NCBI GenBank assembly: GCA_020055645.1
Contig: CM034549.1
Coordinates: 1,178,001-1,242,000 of the forward strand
DNA: 64,000 nucleotides
Direction of reading: 5' to 3'
Source of the DNA: Tomocerus qinae
Taxonomy: Eukaryota; Arthropoda; Collembola; Entomobryomorpha; Tomoceridae
Shown: positions 25,666 to 37,839 of the stretch, piece after piece
Layout of the letters: each line of letters begins with the position of its first letter
Position numbering within the stretch: position 1 is the first letter of the stretch
The notes under the pieces: generated by a model
Told to the model about the DNA's origin: nothing
Databases searched by the model: none
What the model saw: the letters and a program-made list of their open reading frames with translations, nothing else
Position numbers and translations under genes: made by a program

Positions 25666-26074
25666 GATTATTTAGTGGTCGGTGATGGAAATGCAAATGT
25701 GCCTCTACATCCAAATGTAGCCAGTTCATGGAATGAACAAATTCTTGTGCACATTGGATGAAGATTTTGCAGTGCAGATTGTTGTTGCTATTGGATCCCT
25801 GTGTTAAATAGCTACATACCATTCAAAATTAGGAACTTCCTTGGGAACTTTCATTTTTGTTATTTTGAAGTATTGCACTATTATACTGCCCAGCGTCGAA
25901 TACTGCGATTGTGTGGTTATCTCCAGTTAGTTTTTCGGTTAGTAGCGCTATGGGTTTCGGCTACCGTTAGAAGCATATTTTTATTTGAATTTTGAAATAT
26001 TTCAAAATTTTGAATTTCGAAATAAAAGAGGAACAGCCACCTTAACAAATATAATAATAATATTACACATACCA

Positions 26075-26455
26075 TCAGCCAGCCACAACTTCAGTGTCTT
26101 TAATTTCATCAGGGAGGTCAATTACTATAGATTTGTGAGGTAACTTGTTTTTAGACAGGACAACTTTTTTCCGGAACTGTTCATGACGCAGTAACTGCTG
26201 ACCAACCTCATTGTAGTAGAGGGAAACGACGAGAATTTGATGAAACTTGTAACTTAATACATATATTAGGTATCCAACAAACATTATTTGTCTGAATTTG
26301 TTGGAATAATTCTTGAACAAAAGATCAAATTCACAGAGGAGATCATCTTGCCACATTTGATACAGACCCACGAATACGAAAAGAGCAGCCAGTGGTTGCA
26401 GAATAAAAAATATATTACAGAATTGCCGTCCTTCGTGTGAATGATGTATATCTCC
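26075..26455 (-). CDS. Terminal exon of an unidentified multi-pass membrane protein
   Basis: On the minus strand, after acceptor ttttttattcag-like aaaaaacag, 127 codons run to a TGA at 26075. The encoded segment has a hydrophobic helix (NIFFILQPLAALFVFVGLY). A polar stretch (QMWQDDLLCEFDLLF...) and a second membrane segment (RQIMFVGYLIYVLSYKF then HQILVVSLYY) follow. The tail is basic then acidic and presumably cytoplasmic (HEQFRKKVVL...DLPDEIKD). Phase 0 joining to the 26631-26707 exon is exact. I do not recognise the family. Earlier exons are missing between here and the LTR element at 27024, so they may lie beyond it; 54335-54574 is one candidate. Confidence 0.7.
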   Translation of the reverse strand, partial: GDIHHSHEGRQFCNIFFILQPLAALFVFVGLYQMWQDDLLCEFDLLFKNYSNKFRQIMFVGYLIYVLSYKFHQILVVSLYYNEVGQQLLRHEQFRKKVVLSKNKLPHKSIVIDLPDEIKDTEVVAG

Positions 26456-26630
26456 CTGTTTTTTTATTATACATACTTGTTAATAAAATAATTATTTCCA
26501 GAATCTGCTGGCTGGAAGCATAAAGTCAGGCATGTATAATTAGATAATAGCGGGAGCAGAGGTCGAAAATTTTATTGCTGAATTCAATTATATATAATGT
26601 AATGTATTAAAGTATTAAGTATTAACTTAC

Positions 26631-26707
26631 CCCATGAACGCGGAACAGGGGAAGGCTAGCAATAAGAAATAGCAATTGTCCAATGAGGGTTAAAATTAAC
26701 CAGGTTT
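26631..26707 (-). CDS. Penultimate exon of the same membrane protein
   Basis: Bounded by acceptor cctaaaag and a strong donor CATGGG|gtaagtt. It encodes a membrane helix (WLILTLIGQLLFLIASLPLF) and ends in phase 0, joining directly to GGA GAT at 26455. Its first codon needs one base from an upstream exon, so the exon at 54335-54574 (phase 0 end) cannot be its direct neighbour. At least one exon is undetected. Confidence 0.65.
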
Positions 26708-27023
26708 CTTTTAGGAAAAGATTAAACGACAGAAATTATTTCGATTATATAATATAATGTTTTTAGTTTATAGATATTATAATTATGTTCTCGTCATCTT
26801 TGGTTTGTTCATTGTTCTAGTCAAACTGCACTCATCACTACAGACATTTCAGATATATTTTGTCATTGTCCTATTGCTTCAACGTATTCTCCCAGTGACT
26901 ACTGTCTATATACGTAACAATGTTAACCACTAGACTTATTTGAAGGACTATATGGACCCTTAAAATACTAAATGCTAATAAAATTTCCTAAATATTTTAG
27001 CTCGCACGGTAAGACTGCCCTTG

Positions 27024-27661
27024 TGTGACCAATGTCACTATAAAATGAGTATAATGTGTACTACTAATGTAGTTGGATGCCTATAGATATAGTTGTGTAT
27101 GTATGAAACAATTTGTATGTATGTACATATGGAGTGGAGCCTCCCACGAGTGTTGTGCTATAAGAACTTGTGTGGCTGTGGGTGCTCTCCCTTACGGGAT
27201 GACACATTCGGTGGAACCGAATGAGTGCTGTCTCTGGGTACGGGTGTCCCCTCTGCTCACAAGTGTTGGAAATCCCTTTTTTAGTGGGGATTTCCTGCGT
27301 GAACGGGACATTGCGAATTTGCCGGCTAATTCGCTGTCTCTTTCGTGCGCAGCCTGAAACTGGGTCAGTACGGCCGGAGCTGACTTCCATAAGTGGGGTG
27401 GGTGGTTCTACCCCATATATTCTACTCTCTCACTCCCAATTAACTGTAGAGTTAGCTACCTAAATAAGGGTATAAAAACGGATGTTTGCCATTGTAATGA
27501 GTTGAGTCTGATTTTGTCCTCTCTTCTGAATTGTTTAATAAACACTAAATTGCTTACATCTCCAGTTATTATTACAACCTCTCATTGAGTAGCCTTCGCG
27601 AGTCGTACATTCCCCCGAACCTTAGCTAGAAATACACATACAAATCATCATAGGGTTCACA
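27024..27661 (+). repeat. 5' long terminal repeat
   Basis: 638 bp, begins TGTGACC and ends TTCACA (inverted tips). It carries a TATA box (tataaaaa, 27471) and AATAAA at 27537-27542, giving a U3 of about 470 bp, a short R and a U5 of about 120 bp. The 80-108 codon frames inside are not genes; they recur identically in the 3' LTR. Confidence 0.95.
27471..27478 (+). promoter_or_regulatory. LTR promoter TATA box
   Basis: TATAAAAA placed 66 bp before the AATAAA in the 5' LTR; the identical copy is at 44983 in the 3' LTR. Transcription would start about 30 bp downstream, near gttgagtctg. Confidence 0.65.
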
Positions 27662-28533
27662 GTGGTGGAGATTGCGGGTCGTTTTCCAATTTACCCCAAA
27701 TTTCTCAAATTTCAATTTTCCTAAATTTTTCGACTAGTTTTCAAATTACCCCTTCCCATTCCCAGTATTTGTCCTTATATCAATCATTCTCTTTGCAGCA
27801 TAAAAAATCTTAGTTCACCCTAATATGTGTAATCCATTAGCCTTCGCACTATCCTAAATATCCTTTTTACCATTTTATTACATTTCTCGCCAGCTATATC
27901 ATTTACGAAGTCTTTGATGAAATTCGAGGATTTCATAAAAACATATTGCCTGATTTTCCGAATTCCTCATTTCTTGGCAACTCCGATAAGTAGAACAAAA
28001 TCTTACTCCAAGCACTGAAACATTCAATATTCCTCACCGCTCCACACATATCTACACTAAACATTAAGTATAGTTAAGCCGAAATAAGTGAAAAGAATTG
28101 AGAAGAATAAAGTGAAGAAAAAGTCCTAGGCACCCAAAATCTCCGTATTGTTGTACCAAAGAAAGTAATCTTTGAACGTTTATAGTATGTGAAAGTGTGA
28201 TATAAAACGGAGTCGTGCACATACGGGGGCGAAAAGAAATCCTCCTAAACTGTACGTTGTTCCGGTCCTTGTACCGAAGAGGGTAAATCCCTGACGAGAA
28301 GTAGAAGAAATAATTGTATGTTTTTCCGGTATCTGTACCGAAGAGGGTAAAGAGAAGAAAAAGAATAGAAGTCTGTATCCTGCTTAACGAAGTCAGCCAA
28401 GGGCGACGAAAAACTTCACATTGCAGTGTAAACAGCTCTACAGAAAAGTAAGCGTAATAATTCTGTCTATAAGAATACACAAACACACACAACACAATTC
28501 CTTTTTTACTATTAATAATAATTTAATCGTCAA
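27662..28533 (+). other. Primer-binding region and leader of the LTR element
   Basis: Starts gtggtggagattgcgggtcg; the TGG at 27663 or 27666 would pair with a tRNA CCA end, but I could not assign the tRNA. The 872-bp leader holds an exact 18-bp repeat, TGTACCGAAGAGGGTAAA, at 28270-28287 and 28334-28351, and a weaker third copy near 28150. Possible packaging or translation element; function unknown. Confidence 0.5.
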
Positions 28534-29771
28534 ATGCAATCGAGCGACGAGGAATATTCAGATTTTCAGCCTTGCAATTCTTATAATTTATTATATTATA
28601 ATTATTTTCTAACTACTGCAAATGTTCCTTATCATGTCAATAAAATCTGCCCTGTTGACCACAGCCCAATAAATAGGGGCAATAAGACCTCTCAGTCCCC
28701 CTAAAGTTGTGAGGCAACAGAGAATACATCAGAAAACACGCCCGAAGACTTCGAGTCTGAAAAACAGCATCAAGGAAAATACCCAGAGAATAACTAATAG
28801 AGGGGGGCAAATAGATGCAGACGATTTCATGTTGAGCTTTCAATCGGCCTGCGATGCAAACGATTGGGATAAAGACCTTAAGACAATTTCCAGCCTCTTT
28901 ATTAGGAGATGCCCTTACCTGATATCACTGTTTTAAATTGGAAAGGGATAGGGATTTAAAGAATTATCTTTTACCTAGGAACAACTAAAAACACAATTCT
29001 TAAAAGTGTTTAGCCTCATCAAAACATCATCCATTGCCATGAACATAAAATTCGAGCTTTAAAAACAAATATCTGGCGAGTCTTGTATCAAATATATGCT
29101 AAAAGTCGATAAACTTAACAATAAGTTACAAGAAGATATGACGAACGAACAACGAATTGTCAACATATGTAGAGGACTTTCCAATATGCAACATTTAAAA
29201 AAAAAAAAAAACAACGGCAAACCCAAAACTCTATACCAATTGCGTAAACGATTTCATAACATCGACAAAATAGACGTCATGTATGAGCAATCAAATCAAG
29301 GCGAAAAAGACGCTTACACATTGCTAGGCGAAGCAAAAATAGATGACCGGAAATCGGTCCCACAAGAACCACAAAATCAGGAAAAAAACTATATTCCCCT
29401 TTTTCTTGAGAAAAGAATAAAGACTTTCAGAACAAAAAATCTAAATTCTTGAGAATCAACAAAAAAACCGACGACAGGTCCACGATAATCACCCGATTCA
29501 ACACGCCGCACAAGCCGTGGAAACATGGCCTCAACCATATCATCCCCCTTTTCCTCGCCAGTTTCGGTCTCTTTTTCCCCGCCAATCATATTTTCCACGT
29601 TCCCCCAGTCTTCATAACTTAAATGGACAACAAAACCCAGAAGCCTGTTTTATTCGTGGGGATCCAAACCATATTATGCGCGATGGCCCGTCTCGCCAAA
29701 ATACTTATCCTTTAAACGGCCGTCCACGGAGGGGTCGACTGGAACCGATTTATCCACCTCTCCACCAGTAG
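28534..29771 (+). pseudogene. gag remnant of the LTR element
   Basis: Fragments in all three frames: 28534-28703 (begins at an ATG, MQSSDEEYSDF), 28709-28936 (capsid-like DADDFMLSFQSACDANDWDKD) and 29096-29452. The nucleocapsid part is at 29517-29771. The frames are joined only through several shifts and stops, and a run of about 16 A near 29196 adds instability. The single zinc knuckle (29645-29686) keeps the first Cys and the His, but the second Cys is Arg and the last Cys is Gly, each one base from Cys. It would have formed the particle shell and bound RNA; as it stands it cannot. Confidence 0.75.
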
Positions 29772-29799
29772 CTCCCATGCCCTCACCGGACTACCAGTC

Positions 29800-30405
29800 A
29801 AAGCCTTCCCAGTAGTTTATCATATTACACGCCCATTTGAAAAACTCATCAAATTAAAATGTGTTATCAATTCCCGAAATAGCTCTGTTTTATTAGATAC
29901 AGGATCCTACATAAATTAAGTAAATAAGACCTTAATTGATCCTCTCGCTATTAGAAACTCAGACGAGCCCATCAAAAATACTGGAGTCCATCTTACCCCA
30001 ATCACTTCCCATTTCGAAACACATCTAACAATCCAACTTGGACCTGTTATAATAATGACCAGAGCCTATGTATTAGAATCATTTCCCATACCTTGCTTAA
30101 TTGGCAATCCCACCATGCAAAAAGCAAAACTAACGATCGATTTCGATCGACATTTAGTCATATTTCCCAATGATCATAAAATAAGAATCAAATTGCTCCG
30201 GCAACCTGACTACCAATACTCTCAATCGCAGAATTCGCTATTCACGAAAGATCAAACTTCTTCAGCTTCTCAAAAACACATGCTTGTGCAATCTTTCCCC
30301 TCTGTTGCGGACAATATAACACCTATAAGACAGAATTTATTTGATATGGGAAAAAAGAAATTACATCTTCATACTCCCAATTTCGCTGTCCCGAAAGAGA
30401 GTTAG
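29800..30405 (+). pseudogene. Retropepsin-like protease remnant
   Basis: The aspartic protease motif LLDTGSYIN is read at 29890-29916 (DTG at 29896-29904), immediately followed by an in-frame TAA at 29917. The C-terminal part (CLIGNPTMQKAKLTIDFDRH) matches the conserved (I/L)(I/L)G block of LTR-element proteases. Without the stop it would cleave Gag. No reverse transcriptase follows in any frame. Confidence 0.75.
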
Positions 30406-32300
30406 GAACTGATAGCTACAACACCAAGTTAATTAGTGCAGGCAATCAAACTGCGTCAAATCATGTTACCGCTGCACATGATACTCCCAATGCGACAGCA
30501 TGCGGCAAAAATCTTACCACAGTAAGCTCAGGCAATGACCTAATAAGCCCTGATTCATCTAGCCAACATGCTTTTAATGCGCCAGATACGGATACCGCAT
30601 CTGCTTTTAATCACGATAATAAAGAACCAGGGCCGGTATATGGAATTGAGGACTCACATATAGGCAAAAGTAATCCTAAATTAATTACTGCAGCAGACTA
30701 TAAAATAAATGACAATGCGGCAGTCGACGCAGCAAAAGTAGAAACCAGCTCTACTGCAGCCGCACCCTATGACGTATTAATTACTGCAGCAGAAGATAAA
30801 ATAGACAATGCGGCAAAGACTAATACCAGCTCAACTACCATGGCAGGAACTGACATATTAATTACCGCAGTAAAACATAAGATAAATTGCAATGCGACAC
30901 AATGCGGCAAAAACAGAAGCAAGCTCTACTTCGCAGGCAAGCAGTAAAATATTTATCACTCCAGCAAACATGGAAACTAATCCCGAACAAAGCACCATCA
31001 TTAAACCCATTGCCCTCAGTGACACTAATTAAAGCAAAAACAACCGAAACTAATCCCAGCAAGACGGAAACCAAGACACCATCAACTACTCTAATGTCCT
31101 CTAAGATATTAACTACTGCGGTGATACCAAATATTAATCCTCTTACAGCATTCAGGGAAAATAATACCCAACTAATTAAAACAACATTACTAAATAACGA
31201 TGTAATACCAAGTCAAACATCTTCTATTATTGAAACAAGAGAAAATAAAAATCGTTTTGACGGATATCAAGACAACCCAGTTTTGAAAAACAATTGTCAG
31301 AGCTAGATCTTTGTTCAATCCTTTCTATTTATTAAAATGTATTCGCGGTCGTTTCCCAACACTTCAGAATGGACACCAGATATAACTACACAAAAAACAT
31401 TGCTGATCAACAAATCCGTAATGTTTAACGACTATCCTTTGAAAAAACATTTGAAGACGAGAACAATAAAATAGATCAATCTACCCGTTAGTGACACAAC
31501 AGAAAATCCCCATATTCAGAACGCTATTATTGGGAAACGCTGAACTATAAATGACACTTATTTCTCCCGTAATATAATTTCGGCCATCACATATTTCTTC
31601 AAGAAAATACATTCCATCTCCTTTTCCTACCTTTCCTTTTCCGAACACAAAGAAAACTGCCAGATTACTTTAATATGAGGATCGAAATCGGATTTTTACC
31701 AATCTGTGTTGACCTATTACAAAAATATTTAACATGGCCAACATTACTGTGCAAAGTGAATGTTGCAAACTAAATCTCGTGAAAATGTGCGGAAACTGTC
31801 TATTGAAGAAAACGATTGTGTTACCAGCTCACGCGTAAATCTGGATAAAATTACAGATATCCTAAATTATATCTTTGAATAACCTCATCACCAAGTTAGC
31901 CAGACACTTTATCACATTATACCGATTATGAAAAATGAAAGCATTGGAATGTCTTTTATACGCTACCGTTAATGAACATAGTGAACACAAAGACTTTCCT
32001 TTGTCATATGATGACAATGCCATTGAAGAGAATCAATCTTATAGACACTTGTATTCCTCTAATTAAGGGAATACAAAGTCGTTGAGAAATCATACCATTT
32101 AGTGATCCGTGACGCTACCAAAAGTCTGGTAAATAACTGCAAATCCTAATAGAAATGCCCACCCTATGCTACGATCAGAAATGGCGCGAATTAAGCTGGG
32201 CCGGGAAACCGTTATCCGGGAGAGTTCTGGTCTTCGATGGACATGGACATGGATCTTCGATCTGCATCATCAAGGAACACGTTTAAACTAACCCGGTTAT
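30406..32300 (+). other. Post-protease region with coding-like low-complexity repeats
   Basis: One frame stays open from about 30403 to 30945 without an ATG. It holds three imperfect repeats of about 90-100 bp (30680-30925), each beginning LITA and rich in Ala, Asn, Thr and Ser. A second frame (30887-31306) is also Thr/Asn-rich. A short frame near 32151-32285 ends the recognisable part. No polymerase motif was found. It may be a spacer or a degraded extension of the polyprotein. Confidence 0.4.
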
Positions 32301-33434
32301 GTAAATTATTTTATTTTTAGAAATAGAAAGGATAAGATAAGTTAGTGAGTACCATGGTGTAGAAATTTGATACTGTAGTTAAATTAGTTAATTTAAAGAA
32401 AGGAAAGGTGCCTATCAGTATACATTAAAAAAGGTCAAACTGATTGTCTGTTTTTGAAGGAGAAATAATAATAGTATATGGAAAATTATTACATGTTAGT
32501 GAAAATGCTACGTAAGCAAAGTAAGACATCTGTAAATTATTAAGATAATCATTTCCGCCTTTGCAATTGTATATTTAAAAGTTTACTTTATTGTTACCGT
32601 TAAATCATACTTAATATTCATAACTAATAAAATTATCATCCTAGGCTTAAGTAATATCCTCATCCAGTCAAGATTAACTAAAACTCTACATTCTTACATT
32701 TGTCCTTACAATGAAGAACTACTTCGGAAGAAAATACAGAAAATCTCGAATTGTTAAAGCTCTATTACCCATATTAACGTTAGCACTAATACAGCTTTAA
32801 AATATTAAAAATAAAATATAAAGAAAAGTAACATGATATAAAATTAAAATATTATACTACATACATAATGCATCTTTTAGTACGCCAAACTAGTATGTCA
32901 AAAATAAAAAATACAAGAAAATTAAAATGTAATTTAAGATATCGAAATGGATCATAGTAATTTCAATAAAAATAGAAAAATTAAATAAATTTAGTGGAGT
33001 AGTTATAATTCCGTTTGGAAATTATAAAAACAAATATGGTTGCTTTCTCGTGTTTATACCACAGACTATTAATTCTCCCTAAATAGTAAGTTAAAAATTA
33101 AATACAGTATTACTACCTCTCATATCCGCGTACAGGTCGCCGTACCTAGGTAGTACATAATTCGTTACATACTAGCCTTACAATTTATACTACGATTAGA
33201 AGCAGCCACAAGGCTGCGAACATTTGCTTCTGGATGTCTATGTCAGTATTTAAATTTATACACAAAAACTTATCCCTATGCACAGAGTAAATACGAAATG
33301 AATACAATGATAAGTAATGTGTAGGTAGTTGTACTAAACCTTACAGAAGTTACGCTTATAGTCATGTATAAGCAAATCCCCAAAATTAGCTTTACGAGAT
33401 AATATATAATCAGAGTAATGAAATTCCAATTATA
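32301..33434. other. AT-rich interior of the LTR element
   Basis: No gene, RNA or clear repeat boundary recognised. Confidence 0.35.
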
Positions 33435-34194
33435 TCAATCAATCAATCAATCAATCAATCAATTTATTTATCTTTAGTGTTCCTCAGGCTTCAGCCCATA
33501 ACACAATTCAGCAAAGTACATAATAGCAAAAGTGAAAAGTTAATTTACAAAAAATAATAATTAGTCAATTTGAACTAAGGTACAAAGGTCAACGGAACTA
33601 GAAGGATAATTTCACTCATTACGTAAAAAAGCTCTAAGTTTCAGTGCGTTTACACAGTAGTAATATAAATTATCTAGATGGTCTCTGTCAAATACTCTCA
33701 ACACTTTTACAAAATCATTGAGTGTGGGATTAATGTCTATGTAATTACTTAACCAATGGAATCTAACCTGTTTGAGTAACGGGCACTCCAATAAGAAGTG
33801 GTATACGTCCTCTTTCTTTTGTACATTACACAGCGAACAATTGTCAGGAGATTCTAATTTATACCCATTTCCACTAATGTATATTTTGCCACCTCCTTTG
33901 CTCATTTGCGCTATTGCTCTAATTTTATTTATACTACAGTATTGTCGTAAGTACCAAGGAATCCCATTTTTGGGTTTATATAATTTATATACAGGGTTGA
34001 AAGAAGACTTTTCAACCCTATATAGGTCCTCCTTAACTAACGCTTTTTTAAAGCTCTCAAAAGCAAAGGTTGCGTTTTCCCTAGCTTGCTTTGCGTCCTG
34101 CCTATTCCAAATGGTAATACAATTTGCTTTCTCTAGTAATATTTTGAATTGTGACACCCAGCTGTGTCAATTAAATTTTGGGGACTTCACTTGA
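33435..34194 (-). mobile_element. 5'-truncated LINE fragment nested in the LTR element
   Basis: The minus-strand frame 34157-33612 matches the C-terminal tail of Jockey/CR1/R1-like LINE proteins, including the zinc-binding block CSLCNVQKKEDVYHFLLECP. It is followed (toward lower coordinates) by a 3' tail ending in about seven CAAT/ATTG units at 33435-33463. 5' truncation with a simple-repeat tail is the normal outcome of target-primed reverse transcription. The 181-codon frame is a fragment, not a working gene. Confidence 0.75.
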
Positions 34195-35099
34195 CATTCA
34201 GACAAGGCAGACAGTTCTCACAGTAAAAGGTTTAGAAAGGACAGTAAATTCACCTGCTGCTTTCAATTATGATCTTTGAGACGACAAGTTGTGGTTTGAT
34301 GCATTTACAAACTATACAAACAAGATGACAAACTATATTCATTCTGTATCGAACTCAAAATTCATTTCGATGCAAATGAAAGATTTTTCTACAAAGTATT
34401 GTTTAATGCATAGATTAATAATATAACTAATCCGAGTGTACGCACTTACTACTTAATTAGTAGCAGTAATATTAATGTTAGTCTACAGGATTGATCAATA
34501 ACTTTATACACCAGCTTTGCTTACAACTTATAGCCAGTACCCAAAGCCTTGGACCACGAATAATTGCAAATAAGTTTATATCACTATAAGCAGAAATTTT
34601 ATATCCAATATTGATTTCCCCCGAAAACTTAAATATTAAGAATTGCTTACAAAAAACGTGGTAGATTGAGAAAAATGATTAGTTCGCTGATGGAGAAAAT
34701 TTCTAGGTTACCTACACTAAAGGTTTGTCTACGGAAGATCAATGACGGAAGGATTTTTATCATTATTGTGCATCAATAAAATTCATTAGCTTATATTTAT
34801 CTTGTCTGTGTAATTATAAGAAGAGACATAACTAGCAGCATTTTCTGAGAAACAGGAAGCTTGCAATTAGGGACTCGATATGAATGCTGAATTTATTCAC
34901 TTGCAAATATAAGTAAAAATGTTCTATCATCAAAGTACAAACATGTGTCTGATCTTCATCTAGGTAATCAAGAACAATCTCAACATTAACAAAGAGGTTT
35001 AGCAGCTTGTTTGCTCTTGAGTATGTATAAAGTTACATTGTAAGCAGAAAAAGACTGCCATTTGTATATTTTCTTGTTACAAAGTTTTGAGCGTTTTCG
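34195..35099. other. Non-coding stretch in the LTR element
   Basis: AT-rich; nothing identified. Confidence 0.3.
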
Positions 35100-36420
35100 T
35101 TGATGGCCGGCCGACGGTTTCTAATGTACCGTACTGGACGGCCGAGGAAGCTAAGCTGTAATTACCAAGCTATGATACAGTTACTAGCCGGCCGGCCCGT
35201 TCTTTTTTAATTTATCGTTACAGTTTGATTTTTCACTAAGTTAATTGAGTGACAATAACATGCAATTTTATAATTCACCAGGAAAGATTAATTTAAATTT
35301 AAGCCACAAAAATAAAATTATTTTAATTTAATACAATTTAGCGAACCTTTTGGATTTCTTGATATTTATAATCAATTTCAGGAATTGTTTATGGATGGAA
35401 TACATCCGGTCACATAATTTCAATAAGCAGATTATAGCAACCTATACTTTGCAGTGAAAGTTGTGCTTATTTCATTATTATTGTTTTTATTTATTTCAAC
35501 TACTTATAGGTTTTTTTACATTCAGTTATTTTAATTTTTTACCGAATTAAATCTAGTTAAAATTACTCGAAAAGATTAATGCAAATCTGTTGGCCGACCG
35601 AAGTATCTGTGAAGTAGTTACTGGCCGGCCGCAGGCCGGACGATATACTACTGGCCGGTCGGCTTAGGTGTCATGTAGCTACTGGCCCATGGTTGGCTGT
35701 AAATTTTTTAGTAAATTTTTTATAACTTCAATGGCCGGCCACAGGCCGGCCGGTCAAAATTTTACCAAAATAATTCCTCCAAAAGGCCGGGCCACGGTAG
35801 AGACAAGTCAACTTAATTCCCATACACATTTATACAACTTTCAATTACTAACTTATTAATAATTGGTGACTCTGAATTGGCTTTTACAATTAATCTTTTA
35901 CAATCATCAGTGTAATTCAGTTTGAGCATTTCAAAATCCTAACTATGTCTGCACAAAGAATAACAATTACACGGCCACAAAATACCTGTTTTACTAAAAA
36001 GTTTAACACGTCCTAACAAATTTACATTAAAAAGTAAACTCAAAATGTAGGCAATTCTAGGGGCATTTCCTCAGCTTCTTTGTCATTTATTTTACTGCGT
36101 TATATGGGCTAAAGAACATCATTTGTTAAATATTGTAATTTGTTTGAAGTACTACCTGTAAATACATTCTGATGCCTCTTTATACAGACTTCATTACTTT
36201 AGGCTAATACAAATTAGTCGTATGGCGCTAATAACAGTGAATACCAGATGATATAGTGTACCAATCTATATTTCAACCAAATGTTGTCACTCGCCGGTAT
36301 ATTTGGTAATGTTTTAAATGAACTCCTAATATGGCATTTGAATAACAGACCGGCTGGCTGGCTAATATGACTAGCCGCCTGGTCAAAAAGCTTTAGCCGG
36401 CTAAAATGGAACACTGCACA
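35100..36420. repeat. GGCCGGCC-rich repeat cluster
   Basis: Several copies of ggccggcc(g) with diverged spacers (35107, 35186, 35624, 35732) and a block at 36350-36412 ending agccggctaaaatggaacac. The last block matches the end of the hAT MITE at 53861-54273, so the cluster probably contains diverged or partial copies of that family. Confidence 0.5.
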
Positions 36421-37379
36421 GTCCAGCAGTACTTTTCCAGTGCTTCTCTCCCTTACATTTTTCAAGTAGATTTTTGAAGCATACGCTATGGACAGAGAGA
36501 ATTCGTATATGCACCACTGTAATCCTCACATTCGAATGACAACATATGTGCGTTAAAGACACCGACACATTTCATAGGTCAATATGTAGCTAATATAAAT
36601 TTGAATATTTTATGTTAATGTGACCCGATAGCCCGCTTATCAGACACACTTCAAAGACTACCTACTTTGACTGTGTTCATTTCGGCTTATCCTATATTAC
36701 TAACCAAACTAGTACTGCTGGCTGTAATACTTAAAATTATGCTACCTCTACCTTAGTTGTTAATACTACTGTCTATTATCTATAACTTATACATATTATT
36801 TATTTACATACCCTTATAATTTCCTCAACTAAGAACTAAAAATAAAGGCAAAACTTATTCATTTAATCGTTGACTATTGCTAACTTCTTAACTTGAAATC
36901 AGTCATACACGTCTTCACAAGTCACGAATTAATATTTTTAATAAAAGGTTTTGTTTTGCAATTTACCAAATTATATTTTAGAATTGTACAAATGTAACGT
37001 GACTATAAACGTAAGCTTGTATGGAAGTCTTTCATTCCAAATATAGAACCGCTGAAGAACTTTTTCTGTTTTGTCAAAATTGATCCATATTTGAACAAGT
37101 AATCATTGAAATTCAACAACAACTGAAAAATAATTATTAACAGTAGTGAAGTGTATCTTTTTAAATAAATGGAGGAAAAGCAAAACCACATGGGAAAAAT
37201 TTCAAATATTCTATAAAAATTGACTTAACCTACAAATTAAAATTAATTTTTTGTTTATTTGGCTTTATCCCATTTTGCAAGTATTTTTAAGTATAGTAGG
37301 AGCAATGCATACACCCAAACACAACTATACTACTACACAACTACAATAAATATTTTACAATCGAATCAAAGTATCGAGT

Positions 37380-37456
37380 GTGCCGTAAATGCCGCATGCC
37401 GTAAATTGAATTTACGGCATTTGGCATCTAGTGTACGGCATGCGGCATTGAAAAAT
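37380..37456. repeat. Palindromic tgccgtaaat cluster
   Basis: Imperfect inverted copies of gccgcatgccgtaaat around a gaattc-like centre near 37410, with a third tail copy near 37431. Likely the remnant of a small palindromic element. Confidence 0.45.
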
Positions 37457-37839
37457 AGTTTACAGCACGCCGACCTTATACTCTGAATCGAATACACATA
37501 CTAGCATAGCTTTGTGATTTGTGTTCTTTGTCGGCTACATCAAACAGTGTGGTCCGCTTTCATTGCACACCTACCCCTTTTCGCTAAAAATAACCCTTTT
37601 CCTTACCTTCTTATATTTGCACCGGCTTTTTGTTGCAATGCGCAAAAGCGAAGGGCGTATGTATAACAATAAGACCACAATGGGTTAAAAGTAAACACTT
37701 AATAGGTTACTGTGTTTCGATATTAACTAATGCACATGATTATGCTGGATGTCTACTTTTCGAAATGGAGTCACGCATGCTGGGGGCTAATATCTTTATA
37801 TTATAATCGATCGTAGACTTTTTACCTCTGTGTCTATTT

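Noticed and set aside
27064-27463. Frames of 80-108 codons on both strands in the LTR
   Set aside because: They are repeated in the 3' LTR, overlap each other on both strands, and lie over promoter sequence. No domain.
30887-31306. Envelope-like gene after protease
   Set aside because: Thr/Asn-rich frame without signal peptide, membrane segment or Cys pattern; more likely degraded spacer sequence.
33435-33463. CAAT run considered as a CRISPR-like or independent microsatellite feature
   Set aside because: It is the 3' tail of the LINE fragment. No CRISPR array is expected or seen in this eukaryotic DNA.
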